NCBI RefSeq assembly: GCF_010726245.1 | Contig: NZ_AP022561.1 | Location: 5,861,483 to 5,925,482, forward strand | Source: Mycolicibacterium aichiense | GTDB taxonomy: Bacteria > Actinomycetota > Actinomycetes > Mycobacteriales > Mycobacteriaceae | Direction: 5' to 3' | Length of the DNA stretch: 64,000 nt | Shown: piece after piece, positions 1 to 9,110 of the stretch | Position numbering within the stretch: the first letter of the stretch is position 1 | Layout: every line of letters starts with the position of its first letter | Position numbers and translations under genes: made by a program | Notes under the pieces: generated by a model | Databases searched by the model: none | What the model was told of the DNA's origin: nothing | What the model saw: the letters and a program-made list of their open reading frames with translations, nothing else

Positions 1-329
1 AGCGACCACAGCATCCGGCCGCGCCGGTCGACCCGCCCGATGAGGGCGGCCACCTGAGCTTCGGGCGGCCCGTCGATGCCGTCGATGACGAGTCCGCCCG
101 CCGAGGTTTCGTGGACGGTGCGCAGCCGCGCGGGCGCCCTGCGGGGGCGGCCCGGTTTGCCCGGCCGGGGCTGACCGTTGCTGCCGTCGACGGCGGGGGA
201 TCCGGTGGTGGCGTCCGGGGTTTCGGTGCCGCCGGCCTCCGCTGCGATGGGATTTGCCGGACCGGCCGCGCGACGGCCGCGGCGACGCCCTCGGCGTCGT
301 CGTGGTTTGGCCTGTTCGCCGTCCGACAC
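1..329 (-). CDS. mutT4: MutT4-like NUDIX hydrolase, N-terminal part (runs off the window)
   Basis: The reading frame starts at a GTG at 327-329 and stays open to the window edge (109 codons). The N-terminus is an Arg-rich tract ([14 protein letters not shown]), followed by a Pro/Gly linker and then the sequence [14 protein letters not shown], which begins the NUDIX fold. The catalytic Nudix box itself lies outside the window. I recognise the start of mycobacterial MutT4 (Rv3908), a nucleotide-pool or RNA-cap type pyrophosphohydrolase. It is divergent from pcnA, exactly as in M. tuberculosis. The start choice is supported by a -10 element seven bases upstream. Confidence in family is high, in substrate low. 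Confidence 0.85.
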   Translation of the reverse strand, partial: MSDGEQAKPRRRRGRRRGRRAAGPANPIAAEAGGTETPDATTGSPAVDGSNGQPRPGKPGRPRRAPARLRTVHETSAGGLVIDGIDGPPEAQVAALIGRVDRRGRMLWS

Positions 330-336
330 CCAAGCG

Positions 337-342
337 ATAGTA
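337..342 (-). promoter_or_regulatory. -10 element of mutT4 (leaderless)
   Basis: TACTAT on the minus strand, 7 bases before the GTG start of mutT4. There is no Shine-Dalgarno sequence, so transcription should begin at or next to the start codon. Confidence 0.55.
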
Positions 343-386
343 GCTGGCACGGGATGGTGTCCCGACCGCACTCGCCGGTACACGAC

Positions 387-392
387 TAGGCT
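387..392 (+). promoter_or_regulatory. -10 element of pcnA (leaderless)
   Basis: TAGGCT, 8 bases before the GTG start of pcnA, with no ribosome binding site. The two divergent -10 elements of mutT4 and pcnA are only 44 bases apart, so the two promoters may influence each other. Confidence 0.5.
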
Positions 393-400
393 TCTGCCAC

Positions 401-1861
401 GTGTCCGAAGCCACCCACGACGTCGAACTGCTCGCCCGGGCGCTCGTCGCGCTCAATCGGCAAGGTGCGTTGTTGCGCGAAGTCGGTGCACTGTTCGACG
501 CCGCCGGCCACGAGCTCTACCTGGTCGGCGGCAGTGTGCGCGACGCCGTCCTCGGCCGGCTGAACCCGGACCTCGACTTCACCACCGACGCGCGGCCGGA
601 GGTTGTTCAGCGGATCGTGCGGCCGTGGGCCGACGCGCTGTGGGATACCGGCATCGAGTTCGGCACGGTCGGTGTCGGCAAGCACGGCGAGCGGCTGGAG
701 ATCACCACCTTCCGCGCCGACAGCTACGACCAGGTGTCCCGCAACCCCCAGGTGCGCTACGGCGACCGGCTCGAGGACGATCTGGTGCGCCGCGACTTCA
801 CGGTCAACGCGATGGCGGTGCGCATCACCGCCGACGGACCGGGCGACTTCATCGACCCCCTGGGCGGCCTGACCGCGTTGCGGCAGCGGATCCTGGACAC
901 CCCGGCGGCGCCCGAGGTGTCGTTCGGCGATGACCCGCTGCGCATGCTGCGGGCGGCGCGCTTCGTCTCCCAGCTGCGCTTCGGCGTCTCGGATCGGGTC
1001 CGTCGCGCGATCGTGGAGATGGCGCCGGAACTCGGGCGGATCACGGTCGAGCGGGTGGCCGTCGAATTGGACAAGATGCTGCTCGGCGAGGATCCGGTCG
1101 CCGGTATCGACCTCATGGTGCAGACCGGGATGGGCGAAGTGGTGTTGCCCGAGATCGGTGGCATGCAGATGGCCATCGACGAACATCATCAGCACAAGGA
1201 TGTGTATCAGCATTCGCTGACCGTGCTGCGACAGGCGATGGCTCTCGAAGAGCCGGACCAGCGGGATCTGGTGTTGCGCTGGGCGGCGCTGCTTCACGAC
1301 ATCGGCAAGCCGGCGACCCGCCGCCACGAATCCGACGGCGGCGTGAGCTTCCATCACCACGAGGTGGTCGGGGCCAAGATGGTCCGCAAGCGGATGCGCG
1401 CGCTCAAGTACTCCAAGCAGATGGTCGACGACGTGTCGCAGCTGGTGTATCTGCATCTGCGGTTCCACGGCTACGGCGAAGGCAAGTGGACGGACTCGGC
1501 GGTGCGTCGCTACGTGGCCGACGCCGGGCCGCTGCTGCCCAGGCTGCACAAGCTGGTCCGCGCCGACTGCACCACCCGGAACAAGCGGCGCGCGGCGCGG
1601 CTGCAGGCCAACTACGACGAGCTCGAGGCGCGGATCGCCGAGCTGGCCGCCAAGGAAGATCTGCAACGGGTACGCCCGGACCTGGACGGCAACGAGATCA
1701 TGCGGTTGCTCGACATCCCGCCCGGCCCACAGGTGGGGCAGGCCTGGTCGTTCCTCAAGGAGCTGCGCCTGGACCGCGGCCCGCTCGAGCACGACGAGGC
1801 CGTGGCCGCACTGTTGGCGTGGTGGAACGAACGGAACCCGGAGGACCAGCCCGGCGTCTGA
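401..1861 (+). CDS. pcnA: CCA-adding tRNA nucleotidyltransferase
   Basis: A 486-residue protein that adds or repairs the 3' CCA end of tRNA. The N-terminal class II nucleotidyltransferase domain has the LVGGSVRD motif followed by DLDFTTDA, which carries the metal-binding aspartates. The [10 protein letters not shown] motif follows, then the tRNA-nucleotidyltransferase linker. A C-terminal HD domain is visible at [12 protein letters not shown]. Length and domain order fit actinobacterial PcnA (Rv3907c). The GTG start at 401 is set by the -10 spacing. The next gene begins 7 bases after the stop, so the two are probably cotranscribed. Confidence 0.93.
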   Translation: MSEATHDVELLARALVALNRQGALLREVGALFDAAGHELYLVGGSVRDAVLGRLNPDLDFTTDARPEVVQRIVRPWADALWDTGIEFGTVGVGKHGERLEITTFRADSYDQVSRNPQVRYGDRLEDDLVRRDFTVNAMAVRITADGPGDFIDPLGGLTALRQRILDTPAAPEVSFGDDPLRMLRAARFVSQLRFGVSDRVRRAIVEMAPELGRITVERVAVELDKMLLGEDPVAGIDLMVQTGMGEVVLPEIGGMQMAIDEHHQHKDVYQHSLTVLRQAMALEEPDQRDLVLRWAALLHDIGKPATRRHESDGGVSFHHHEVVGAKMVRKRMRALKYSKQMVDDVSQLVYLHLRFHGYGEGKWTDSAVRRYVADAGPLLPRLHKLVRADCTTRNKRRAARLQANYDELEARIAELAAKEDLQRVRPDLDGNEIMRLLDIPPGPQVGQAWSFLKELRLDRGPLEHDEAVAALLAWWNERNPEDQPGV

Positions 1862-1868
1862 GGTAGGT

Positions 1869-2381
1869 ATGGACTACTGCCTGGGACACGGGGACGGCAC
1901 CGCGGCGATGTTCAGCGGTCATCCCGAGGTGGACGTCGACGGTGACGGCGAGCTCGACGGGCTGCGCCTGGACCTCGACGGCGACGGTGCCTTCGACGAT
2001 GCGCTGGCCGATTTCGACGACGACGGCCTGGCCGACCATGCTGCCTTCGACCTCGGGGACGGGGCCGCGGAGCACGTGTTCACCGACGACGGGTCGGGGA
2101 CGTGGGCGATGACTCCGGCGGGACCGGCGGGCCCGCTGCGCTGGTTCGGCCTCGACGGCGTCGAGCACACCGCCGACGGACCGATCGACGTCGACCGGGA
2201 TGGGCGCCCGGACCGGCTGCTGGACGTCGACCGCGACGGGCTGGCCGATCGGGCGCTGCGCAGCGGACCCGACGGCGGGTTCGACACCGGTTACGTCGAC
2301 ACCGACGGGGATGGCCGCTGGGACGTCACACTCGTCGACTCCGATGGCGACGGACTCTCCGACGACGCCAGTCCGGTGTAG
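1869..2381 (+). CDS. Asp/Gly-rich calcium-repeat-like protein (Rv3906c-type)
   Basis: A 170-residue, very acidic protein of unknown function built from many DxDGDG-type repeats (VDVDGDGELDG, LDLDGDGAFDD, VDRDGRPDRLLDVDRDG, VDTDGDGRWD, VDSDGDGLSDD). Such loops resemble EF-hand or thrombospondin type-3 calcium sites, so Ca2+ binding is plausible but inferred. No signal peptide is visible. It sits directly after pcnA, as does Rv3906c in M. tuberculosis. Its last 91 bases overlap the convergent GGDEF-EAL gene. The start at 1869 is an ATG after AGGTAGGT. Confidence 0.7.
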   Translation: MDYCLGHGDGTAAMFSGHPEVDVDGDGELDGLRLDLDGDGAFDDALADFDDDGLADHAAFDLGDGAAEHVFTDDGSGTWAMTPAGPAGPLRWFGLDGVEHTADGPIDVDRDGRPDRLLDVDRDGLADRALRSGPDGGFDTGYVDTDGDGRWDVTLVDSDGDGLSDDASPV

Positions 2382-4759
2382 CCGCCGTCCGACGGCACTG
2401 TGCACACCCCGCCCGACTCGAGCAGCTCTCGGGCGGCATCCCACAGCACGGGGTGGTGATAGAGGAAGCCCTGCCCCTTGTCGGCACCGAGATCCAGCAG
2501 GGTGTCGCGCTCGGCGACAGTCTCGATGCCTTCCACCACAAGGTCCAGCGACAGTGCGCTTGCGAGGGCGACCACCGACTGCACCACGGCGCGTTGTTTG
2601 TCGTCGCCCTCGTCCAGTGCGGCGGCGAACGAGCGGTCGAGCTTGATCTGATCGACGGGCAGTGTGCGCAGCTGGGTCAGCGACGAATAGCCCGTGCCGA
2701 AATCGTCGAGGGACACCTTGACGCCGGCCTCGCGCAGCCGGGCCAGGGTCGGATGGGCGACCCGCAGGTCGACGAGTGCGTGTTCGGTGAGTTCGATCAT
2801 GAGTGTCTCGGGCGGCAACCCGGCCGCCGCCAGCATCTGCAGCACCTCTTCGGCGAAGCCGGCTTCCCGCACCTGGCGGGGTGACACGTTGACCGACATG
2901 GTCAGGTCCAGCGCCAGCCCGTCGGCGCGCCACTGCGCAAGGGTCTGGATGGTTTCGCGCAGCACCCAGCGGCCGATGTCGACGATCAGCCCGTTGTCCT
3001 CGGCCAGCGGGATGAACGCACCGGGATACAGGACGGGCAGTCCGGGCCGGTGCCACTGCAGCAACATCTCGAAGCCGGTGATCACTCCGGTGTCGAGCAC
3101 GACGATCGGTTGGGCGGAGACCCGAAGCTCGCCGCGCTCCACGGCGTGCCGCAGTGCGGCGTCCAGGTCCAGGCGCTGGGCGACCTCGGCTTCAAGGGTG
3201 GAGTCGAAGACATTGATGTGGTGGCCGTCGGTGAGCTTGGCCCGGTACATCGCCACGTCGGCTTCCCGCATCAGCTCGTGACCGGAGACGGTGGATTCGT
3301 CGGCGAAGGTGATGCCGATGGAGACGTCGACGAACGCTTCCTTGCCGTCGATGGTGTACGGCACGCTGAGTGCGGCGCGGATCCGCTCGGCCAGTGCGAG
3401 AGCCTGGGCGCGGTCGGGCAGCTCCGGGCAGAGCACCACGAATTCGTCGCCGCCCAGCCGTGCCACGGTGTCGCTTTCGCGCACGGTGGCCGACAACCGC
3501 CGCGCCGCTTCGATCAGCAGCTGGTCGCCGCCGGCATGTCCGATCGAGTCGTTGACCATCTTGAAGCGGTCCAGATCGCAGAACAGCAGCGCCAGCGGCG
3601 TTCCGCGGCGGCGGGACAACAGCAGGCTTTTCGACAGCCGCGTGAGCAGCAGGCTGCGGTTGGCCAAGCCGGTGAGGGCGTCGTGGCTGGCTTGATAGGA
3701 CAGCCGGCGCGCGGACGCATCACGTTCGAGCGACAGCACCGCCAGGTCCCGGCACCGCACCAAGGCGGTGTGGGCGAGTTCGTCGAGGGCTTCCGCGTCG
3801 CCGAACACCTGGAGCGTCCCTGACCCGTCGACGTTGTCGGTGACGACACCGGACCACGCCGGCGTGCCCGACACGTCGGCGCCCGGCGGGTAGATGACCG
3901 TTCGCCTGCCGATCGACAGTCGGACGGCCGGCGCCCCGGAGACGTCGGCGGCCAGCTGCACGATGTGGCGCAGGACTGACGACACCGGGCCTGCAGTGGC
4001 GATGCGTTCCAGGATCTGCGCTTGGCCGCGTTCCAGCGCCGAAACGCGGTCGAGTCGAAACTCGGTCTGGCGCAGAACTTCTCGCTCGTCGTCGAAAGCT
4101 TTGCGGGCGCTTCGGTATTGGCGTACCACGTTGGCTGCGACCCACCACAGCAGAATCGCCGCCAGCACCAGCGCGGCGATCAGCATGGCCAGCTGGACCA
4201 CGCGCCCGCGCAGCAGATTTCGCTCGGCGAGGCGATCCATCCGGTGCTGTTCGACCTGGTTGTCGGCGGCCAGCTCGTGCGCCCGCTCGAAGAGGGCCTC
4301 CGCGCGCGGCAGGATGGTGCCGGCCCAACGGTCGCGTTGCCCGACGGGGAGCAGACCGGGTGGTGCTTTGGCGACGACGGCGTCCAGTGCGGCCAGCGCC
4401 GCGCGATAGTCGGGTCCGGTGCTGTCGGCGGCGCTGACACCGTCGGCCGCGATCACCCGCAGACGCTGAGCCAGCATCGCCCTGGACAGCTGGACCTCGC
4501 GCCGGGGAACGACGCCGAGCAGATACTGCTGCGCGCGATCGATGTAGGTGAGCGAGTCGCGGACGGTGAAGAACGTGTTGGTGGCCGCGGCTTCGCTGCG
4601 GGCGCTGTGTTGGCTGTACGCGTTCTGATCGGCCGAGGACTGAAAGCCGATCGCGACCAGCGCGATGAGAAGCAGCACCAACACGGTCGCCACGATCTGC
4701 TGGCCGCGGTTGAGGGTCAGCCGAGGGCCGGGCGGGGTGAGCCAGCGGTCGGTGATCAC
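2291..4759 (-). CDS. Membrane-bound GGDEF-EAL cyclic-di-GMP enzyme
   Basis: An 822-residue protein predicted to make and/or degrade c-di-GMP. A membrane segment near residues 23-38 and another near 188-208 flank an extracytoplasmic sensor region. A GAF-like stretch (about 240-340) comes next. The GGDEF motif is at 436-440, with an RESD inhibitory site five residues before it. The EAL domain begins near 525. Its signature reads EML (564-566) instead of EAL, but the other metal and catalytic motifs are present (NVSPRQ, ELTE, DDFGTG, KLD, EGIET). The Ser/Pro-rich tail is encoded antisense to the neighbouring Asp-rich gene. It overlaps the upstream lipoprotein gene by ATGA, so the two are translationally coupled. 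Confidence 0.9.
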   Translation of the reverse strand: MITDRWLTPPGPRLTLNRGQQIVATVLVLLLIALVAIGFQSSADQNAYSQHSARSEAAATNTFFTVRDSLTYIDRAQQYLLGVVPRREVQLSRAMLAQRLRVIAADGVSAADSTGPDYRAALAALDAVVAKAPPGLLPVGQRDRWAGTILPRAEALFERAHELAADNQVEQHRMDRLAERNLLRGRVVQLAMLIAALVLAAILLWWVAANVVRQYRSARKAFDDEREVLRQTEFRLDRVSALERGQAQILERIATAGPVSSVLRHIVQLAADVSGAPAVRLSIGRRTVIYPPGADVSGTPAWSGVVTDNVDGSGTLQVFGDAEALDELAHTALVRCRDLAVLSLERDASARRLSYQASHDALTGLANRSLLLTRLSKSLLLSRRRGTPLALLFCDLDRFKMVNDSIGHAGGDQLLIEAARRLSATVRESDTVARLGGDEFVVLCPELPDRAQALALAERIRAALSVPYTIDGKEAFVDVSIGITFADESTVSGHELMREADVAMYRAKLTDGHHINVFDSTLEAEVAQRLDLDAALRHAVERGELRVSAQPIVVLDTGVITGFEMLLQWHRPGLPVLYPGAFIPLAEDNGLIVDIGRWVLRETIQTLAQWRADGLALDLTMSVNVSPRQVREAGFAEEVLQMLAAAGLPPETLMIELTEHALVDLRVAHPTLARLREAGVKVSLDDFGTGYSSLTQLRTLPVDQIKLDRSFAAALDEGDDKQRAVVQSVVALASALSLDLVVEGIETVAERDTLLDLGADKGQGFLYHHPVLWDAARELLESGGVCTVPSDGGYTGLASSESPSPSESTSVTSQRPSPSVST

Positions 4760-5331
4760 GGGCCGCCCGGGTGCTTCACCGTGATCGACGTGAGGCTCCA
4801 GTTCCAGGCTTCGAGCACCGACGACAGCGGGGAGCGGTCGGGGAACACGATCCGGATGGGCCCGCCCTGGTCGTAGGGAATGGGCGCGCCGTCACGTTCG
4901 GTGGCTATCAGGGCCTGCGAGTCGACCATCGGTTTGACGACGCTGACGTAGTGGTAGTGGTCGATCGCGTCGGTGTCGATCGTTGCGGTATCGGAGATCC
5001 CGGCTTTGGCGAGCACGATGGCCAGCGGCACACCGCTGTAGGTCTCGCGCTTGTTGACGAAGGGCTCGTCGATCGAGATCGTCGCGTGGCCCATCGCATT
5101 CAGCTGGTCGATGGTCAGCGACAGCGGGGTCGTCCCGCCGGTCACGGTGAGCACCGGTGCGTTCGGAGCGGGCGGATCGACGGTCCCGGCGGTGTAGGGG
5201 TTGCGGCCCTGCCCGGACTCCGAGTGCGCTGCGGCCGAGGAGGGGTGGTTGGGGGTGGGGCCGGTCGTACACCCGCCTACCGCAATGCCGACCGTCCCCG
5301 CCGCGATGGCGGCCAGGAGGCGGTTGCGCAT
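4756..5331 (-). CDS. Lipoprotein with a molybdopterin-oxidoreductase-like fold
   Basis: A 191-residue lipoprotein. A short signal peptide ends in a lipobox (VGGC), and a Pro/Ser linker follows. The mature part (LTVTGGTTPLSLTIDQL, then YSGVPLAIVLAKAG, IPYDQGGPIRIVFP) resembles the sulfite-oxidase/molybdopterin-dependent family domain. The Cys that would bind the cofactor in true enzymes is not seen, so it is more likely a ligand-binding relative. I chose ATG 5331 because the longer TTG form puts nine residues before the signal peptide. The ATGA overlap with the GGDEF-EAL gene suggests it may sense something for that enzyme (inference). Confidence 0.7.
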   Translation of the reverse strand: MRNRLLAAIAAGTVGIAVGGCTTGPTPNHPSSAAAHSESGQGRNPYTAGTVDPPAPNAPVLTVTGGTTPLSLTIDQLNAMGHATISIDEPFVNKRETYSGVPLAIVLAKAGISDTATIDTDAIDHYHYVSVVKPMVDSQALIATERDGAPIPYDQGGPIRIVFPDRSPLSSVLEAWNWSLTSITVKHPGGP

Positions 5332-5373
5332 GAAGGGCGATGATACTGCCCAAAGCAACGATCGGTCGGTACG

Positions 5374-6147
5374 TCAGCGTCCCTGGCCGGGCGGCCCGGC
5401 GAAGGCCTGCGCGATGCCGAGCCACCTTGTGGCATCGGCTCCTTCGGCGACGACGTCGAGCTCGCGGCTCGGCCTGCGCTGGGTGACCAGATAGCAGAAG
5501 TCGAGTGCCGAGCCGGTCACGCGTTGGGCCGCGTCCTCGGGTCCCCACGCCCAGCAGCTCCCGTCGGGAGCCGTCAGTTCGACGCGGAACGGCTCGGCCG
5601 GCGGGGTGAGCCCGTGCACGGTGAACGCGAAGTCGCGGGTCCGCACACCGAGGTGGGCGATCGACTTCAGCCGGGCGGACGCCGCGACCGCGACACCGAG
5701 GCCGTCGGCCACGTCCAGGCCGTGCGCCCAGGTCTCCATCAGCCGGGCGGTGGCCATCGACGGCGCGCTCATCGGCGGCCCGAACCAGACCAGCTTGCGG
5801 CCGTCGGCCACCCCGCGCAGCGCGGCGTGCAGCTGAGTGCGGGTGGCTCGCCACTGCGCCAGCAGTTGATCGGGAGGGGTGAGCGCGAGCTCTTCGGCGG
5901 CCTTGTCGACAAAGCCCGTCGGGTCGGCCTGCGCCGCCGCGAGCAATGCACCGAACGCGGGCTCGTCGGTGATCGACAGCAGCGACGCCCGATCGGTCCA
6001 CAGCAGATGCGCGATCTGATGGGCGATGGTCCAGCCGGGTGCCGGCGTGGACAGCGCCCACCCGGACGGATCCAGCGGCGCGACGAGGGCGTCGAGGGCG
6101 TCGCTTTCGTCGCGCAGGTCGTCGATGATCGGGTCCGCGGCTGCCAT
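5374..6147 (-). CDS. TIGR03084-type DinB-fold metal-binding protein (Rv0036c-like)
   Basis: A 257-residue cytoplasmic protein of the DinB/mycothiol-dependent maleylpyruvate isomerase superfamily. The N-terminal helical bundle shows the metal-ligand pattern: His43 and His47 in [11 protein letters not shown], and Glu plus His in [12 protein letters not shown]-terminal domain of SCP-like type follows ([23 protein letters not shown]). Members are thought to be mycothiol-linked S-transferases or isomerases, but the substrate of this subfamily is unknown. It corresponds in order and length to Rv0036c (257 residues). Confidence 0.82.
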   Translation of the reverse strand: MAAADPIIDDLRDESDALDALVAPLDPSGWALSTPAPGWTIAHQIAHLLWTDRASLLSITDEPAFGALLAAAQADPTGFVDKAAEELALTPPDQLLAQWRATRTQLHAALRGVADGRKLVWFGPPMSAPSMATARLMETWAHGLDVADGLGVAVAASARLKSIAHLGVRTRDFAFTVHGLTPPAEPFRVELTAPDGSCWAWGPEDAAQRVTGSALDFCYLVTQRRPSRELDVVAEGADATRWLGIAQAFAGPPGQGR

Positions 6148-6172
6148 GGATCGAACCTAGCCCCAGCCTCAC

Positions 6173-7444
6173 TCAGGCGCGGCGGCCGACCGCGCTGTGC
6201 ACGGCAAGGCCGACCAGATAGACCACCGTGCCGGTCAACGCCAAGACCGCCGAGTGACCGTCGGCCGGGACCACCGCGGCGGCAACCGTGATGGCGGCGA
6301 TGAACGACACCCAGAACAACGAATCCTGTACGGCGAACACATGTCCGCGCAGCGCGTCGTCGACGTCGATCTGCATGGCGGTGTCGGCGCACAGCTTGAC
6401 GATCTGGCCGGCCAGCCCGAGCAGGAACCCGCACACGATCATGACCACCAACTGCAGGGTGGCCCCGGCCAGCTGAATGACCGCCGCACACACCAACGCC
6501 CCGTTGGCGGTCGCATACCGGCCCCACCGCTTGATCGACATCGGGGTCAGCACGTTGGCCAGGAAGGCGCCGCCGCCGGTGGCCGCGACGAAGATGACGG
6601 CGGTGCCCAAACCAGCGACGGCCTGGGTGTCGCTGTGCCGCACGATGACCAGCACCAGCAAGGTGTTGATGCCGAACACCATCCGGTGGCTGGCGAGGCC
6701 GGACAGCGTCGCCGCGACGGTTGGTGTGCTCAGCACTGTGCGTGCGCCGTAGATCCACCCGGTGGTGACGGCGTAGAACACCGAACCGTGCACGGCGCGG
6801 GCGGTGTCGTCAGGCCCGAGGACGTGCCGCGGAAAGCGCAGGGACAGCACGAACGCGACTGCGATCGGTACCGCCACCATCAGCATGATGGTGGCCGCGC
6901 CGGCGTCACCGGAGCCGAACAGCCAGCGCGGCAAGAGCATGAAGTTCGCCCCGAGGAACGTGGCGGTGGCCCCGGTGGCGGTGGCGACAGAGTTCATCAC
7001 CACGACCGACTGGCGCGGCACCACGTGCGGCAGCGCAGCCGACAGTCCTGAGGTGACGAAGCGGCTGAACCCGTTGACGATCAGCGCGCCGCACAGCACG
7101 GTCAGGTCGCTGGCGCCGATGGCGAGCAGCACCGCCACGCCGACGACCAACAGCAGCCGGGCCAGGTTCGCCCCGACCAGGACCGCCCGGCGATCCCAGC
7201 GGTCCAGTAGGGCTCCGGCGAACGGTCCGACGATCGAGTACGGCAGGAACAGCACCGCGAACGCCCCTGCCACCGCCCACGGATCGGCCGCCCGTTCCGG
7301 GTTGAACAACAGCCCGCCGGCGAGCCCGGCCTGAAACAGCCCGTCACCGAACTGGCTGGCGGTCCGCAGCTCGAGCAACCGCCAGAACTCGGGCAGGCTG
7401 CGCACGGATCGCCAGAGCGAACCGGGTGCGCGGGCGTCGACCAT
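6173..7444 (-). CDS. MFS transporter (Rv0037c-like)
   Basis: A 423-residue major facilitator superfamily protein with about 10-12 hydrophobic segments. The MFS loop signature appears as [13 protein letters not shown] between the second and third helices. The family usually exports drugs or metabolites; the substrate is unknown here. I prefer the ATG at 7444 to the GTG at 7468 because TACTGT lies 7 bases before the ATG, as in other leaderless genes of this window. It follows the same order as Rv0036c-Rv0037c. The stop is 25 bases from the Rv0036c-like start. Confidence 0.88.
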   Translation of the reverse strand: MVDARAPGSLWRSVRSLPEFWRLLELRTASQFGDGLFQAGLAGGLLFNPERAADPWAVAGAFAVLFLPYSIVGPFAGALLDRWDRRAVLVGANLARLLLVVGVAVLLAIGASDLTVLCGALIVNGFSRFVTSGLSAALPHVVPRQSVVVMNSVATATGATATFLGANFMLLPRWLFGSGDAGAATIMLMVAVPIAVAFVLSLRFPRHVLGPDDTARAVHGSVFYAVTTGWIYGARTVLSTPTVAATLSGLASHRMVFGINTLLVLVIVRHSDTQAVAGLGTAVIFVAATGGGAFLANVLTPMSIKRWGRYATANGALVCAAVIQLAGATLQLVVMIVCGFLLGLAGQIVKLCADTAMQIDVDDALRGHVFAVQDSLFWVSFIAAITVAAAVVPADGHSAVLALTGTVVYLVGLAVHSAVGRRA

Positions 7445-7451
7445 CGGACCA

Positions 7452-7457
7452 ACAGTA
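7452..7457 (-). promoter_or_regulatory. -10 element of the MFS gene (leaderless)
   Basis: TACTGT on the minus strand, 7 bases before ATG 7444. It lies inside the extended reading frame and therefore argues for the shorter protein. Confidence 0.45.
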
Positions 7458-7515
7458 CAAATATCCACACGCGCCCGTTACCACAGCAACACCTACCTGA
7501 TGCCATGATGGTGGG

Positions 7516-8121
7516 GTGGCACAGTCTGAGGACCCCGAAGACTTCATCGCGCCTGCGGCGAACCGCGTGCGACCGGGAACGTTGCTGCTGGCCAACACCG
7601 ATCTCATGGAGCCGACGTTTCGGCGCAGCGTGATCTACGTCGTCGAGCACAACGACGGCGGCACTTTGGGTGTGGTGCTCAACCGTCCCAGCGAGACCGC
7701 CGTCTACAACGTGTTGCCGCAGTGGTCGAAACTGGCCGCCAAGCCGAAGACGATGTTCATCGGCGGGCCGGTCAAGCGGGATGCCGCGCTGTGTCTGGGC
7801 ACGCTGCGGGTGGGTACCGACCCGCAGGGCATGCCGGGTCTGCGCCATGTCGCGGGCCGGATGGTGATGATCGACCTGGACGCCGACCCCGATCTGATCG
7901 CCCCGGCGGTCGAGGGGGTGCGGATCTTCGCCGGCTACTCCGGCTGGACCATCGGCCAGCTCGAGGGCGAGATCGAGCGCGACGACTGGATTGTGTTGTC
8001 CGCGTTGCCTTCCGATGTGCTGGTCGAGCAGCGGGTGGACTTGTGGTCGCGGGTGTTGCGCCGTCAGCCGCTGCCGCTGTCACTGCTGGCGACGCATCCG
8101 ATCGACGTCAGCCGGAACTGA
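7516..8121 (+). CDS. YqgE/AlgH family protein (Rv0038-like)
   Basis: A 201-residue member of UPF0301. Recognisable family stretches are PGTLLLANTDLMEPTFRRSV, VVLNRPSE, FIGGPV and FAGYSGWTIGQLEGEI. The fold is known but the biochemical role is not established. Length and position match Rv0038. The GTG start at 7516 is the first plausible one. The 3' end overlaps the convergent transporter gene by 14 bases. Confidence 0.88.
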   Translation: MAQSEDPEDFIAPAANRVRPGTLLLANTDLMEPTFRRSVIYVVEHNDGGTLGVVLNRPSETAVYNVLPQWSKLAAKPKTMFIGGPVKRDAALCLGTLRVGTDPQGMPGLRHVAGRMVMIDLDADPDLIAPAVEGVRIFAGYSGWTIGQLEGEIERDDWIVLSALPSDVLVEQRVDLWSRVLRRQPLPLSLLATHPIDVSRN

Positions 8122-9094
8122 CCGTCGTCGCGCCGCGGCCCAGCCGGGCGGCGATCACCGCGCAGACGAAGAGCTGGATCTGGTGAAACAGCATCAGCGG
8201 CAACATGATCAACCCCACGCTGGCGGCCGGGAACAACACCAGCGCCATGGGCAGCCCGGAGGCCAGGCTCTTCTTCGACCCGCAGAACAACAGCACGATC
8301 GCATCCGCGCGGTCCAGCCGGGCCAGCCTGCCGGTGATCCAGGTGAAGGCAAGCACCACCGCGAGTAACACCCCGCTGACCGCGGCGACCGCCACCACCC
8401 GCCACGGCTGCACGCTGCTCCAGATGTGCTCGGTCATCCCGACCGAGAACGCGGCGTAGACGATCAACAGGATCGAGCCGCGGTCGACCACCTTGGTCAG
8501 CACCGCATGGCGAGCCACCACCGGCGCCAGCCACCGGCGCAGCAGCTGACCGGCGGCGAACGGGGCCAGCAGCTGTAACACGATGTCTCCCACCGCGGAC
8601 GCGTCGATCCGGGGTGACCCACCCAGGGGCATCAGCAGCAGAACGAGCAGCGGGGTGAGAAACACCCCGACGATGTTCGACAGCGACGCACTGACGATCG
8701 CCGCCGACACGTGCCCGCGTGCCATCGAAGTGAACGCGATCGAGGACTGCACGGTCGAGGGCACCAGGCACAGGAACAGCAGGCCGGTGTAGAGATCGTC
8801 GGTCAGCACCGACGGGACCAGCGTGCGCGCCGCGAGCCCGAGCAGCGGGAACACCACGAACGTGGTGGCCAGCACCAGCAGGTGCAGCTTCCACTGCCGC
8901 ACCCCGTGCCAGGCCTGCTGCGGTGAGAGCCGGGTTCCGTACAGCAGGAACAGCAGCGCGATGACGATCTTGGTGATCAGCGACAGGGCGTCGGCCGCGC
9001 CCCCGCGGGCGGGCAGCACGGTGGCCAGCACCACGACCGCGACGAGCAGCAGCAGGAACGGATCGACTCCGAAGCCCCGACGCAGCGCCCCCAT
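8108..9094 (-). CDS. Bile acid:sodium symporter family (SBF-like) membrane protein
   Basis: A 328-residue membrane protein with about ten helices, of the PF13593/BASS type (YfeH-like). Family landmarks are LLYGTRLSP, LCLVPSTVQSSIAFT and the LFCGSKKSLASGLP segment, all typical of this branch. It probably couples uptake or efflux of an organic anion to Na+, but the substrate is unknown. ATG 9094 is preferred because the upstream extension to 9211 is Pro/Ala-rich and runs through the neighbouring gene. The small membrane protein gene ends 17 bases upstream. Confidence 0.85.
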   Translation of the reverse strand: MGALRRGFGVDPFLLLLVAVVVLATVLPARGGAADALSLITKIVIALLFLLYGTRLSPQQAWHGVRQWKLHLLVLATTFVVFPLLGLAARTLVPSVLTDDLYTGLLFLCLVPSTVQSSIAFTSMARGHVSAAIVSASLSNIVGVFLTPLLVLLLMPLGGSPRIDASAVGDIVLQLLAPFAAGQLLRRWLAPVVARHAVLTKVVDRGSILLIVYAAFSVGMTEHIWSSVQPWRVVAVAAVSGVLLAVVLAFTWITGRLARLDRADAIVLLFCGSKKSLASGLPMALVLFPAASVGLIMLPLMLFHQIQLFVCAVIAARLGRGATTVSSG

Positions 9095-9110
9095 CAGGTC
9101 GCCGAGCGAC

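Noticed and set aside
386..1792. A 468-codon open frame antisense to pcnA
   Set aside because: pcnA has all catalytic motifs; the antisense product is low-complexity and has no family signature.
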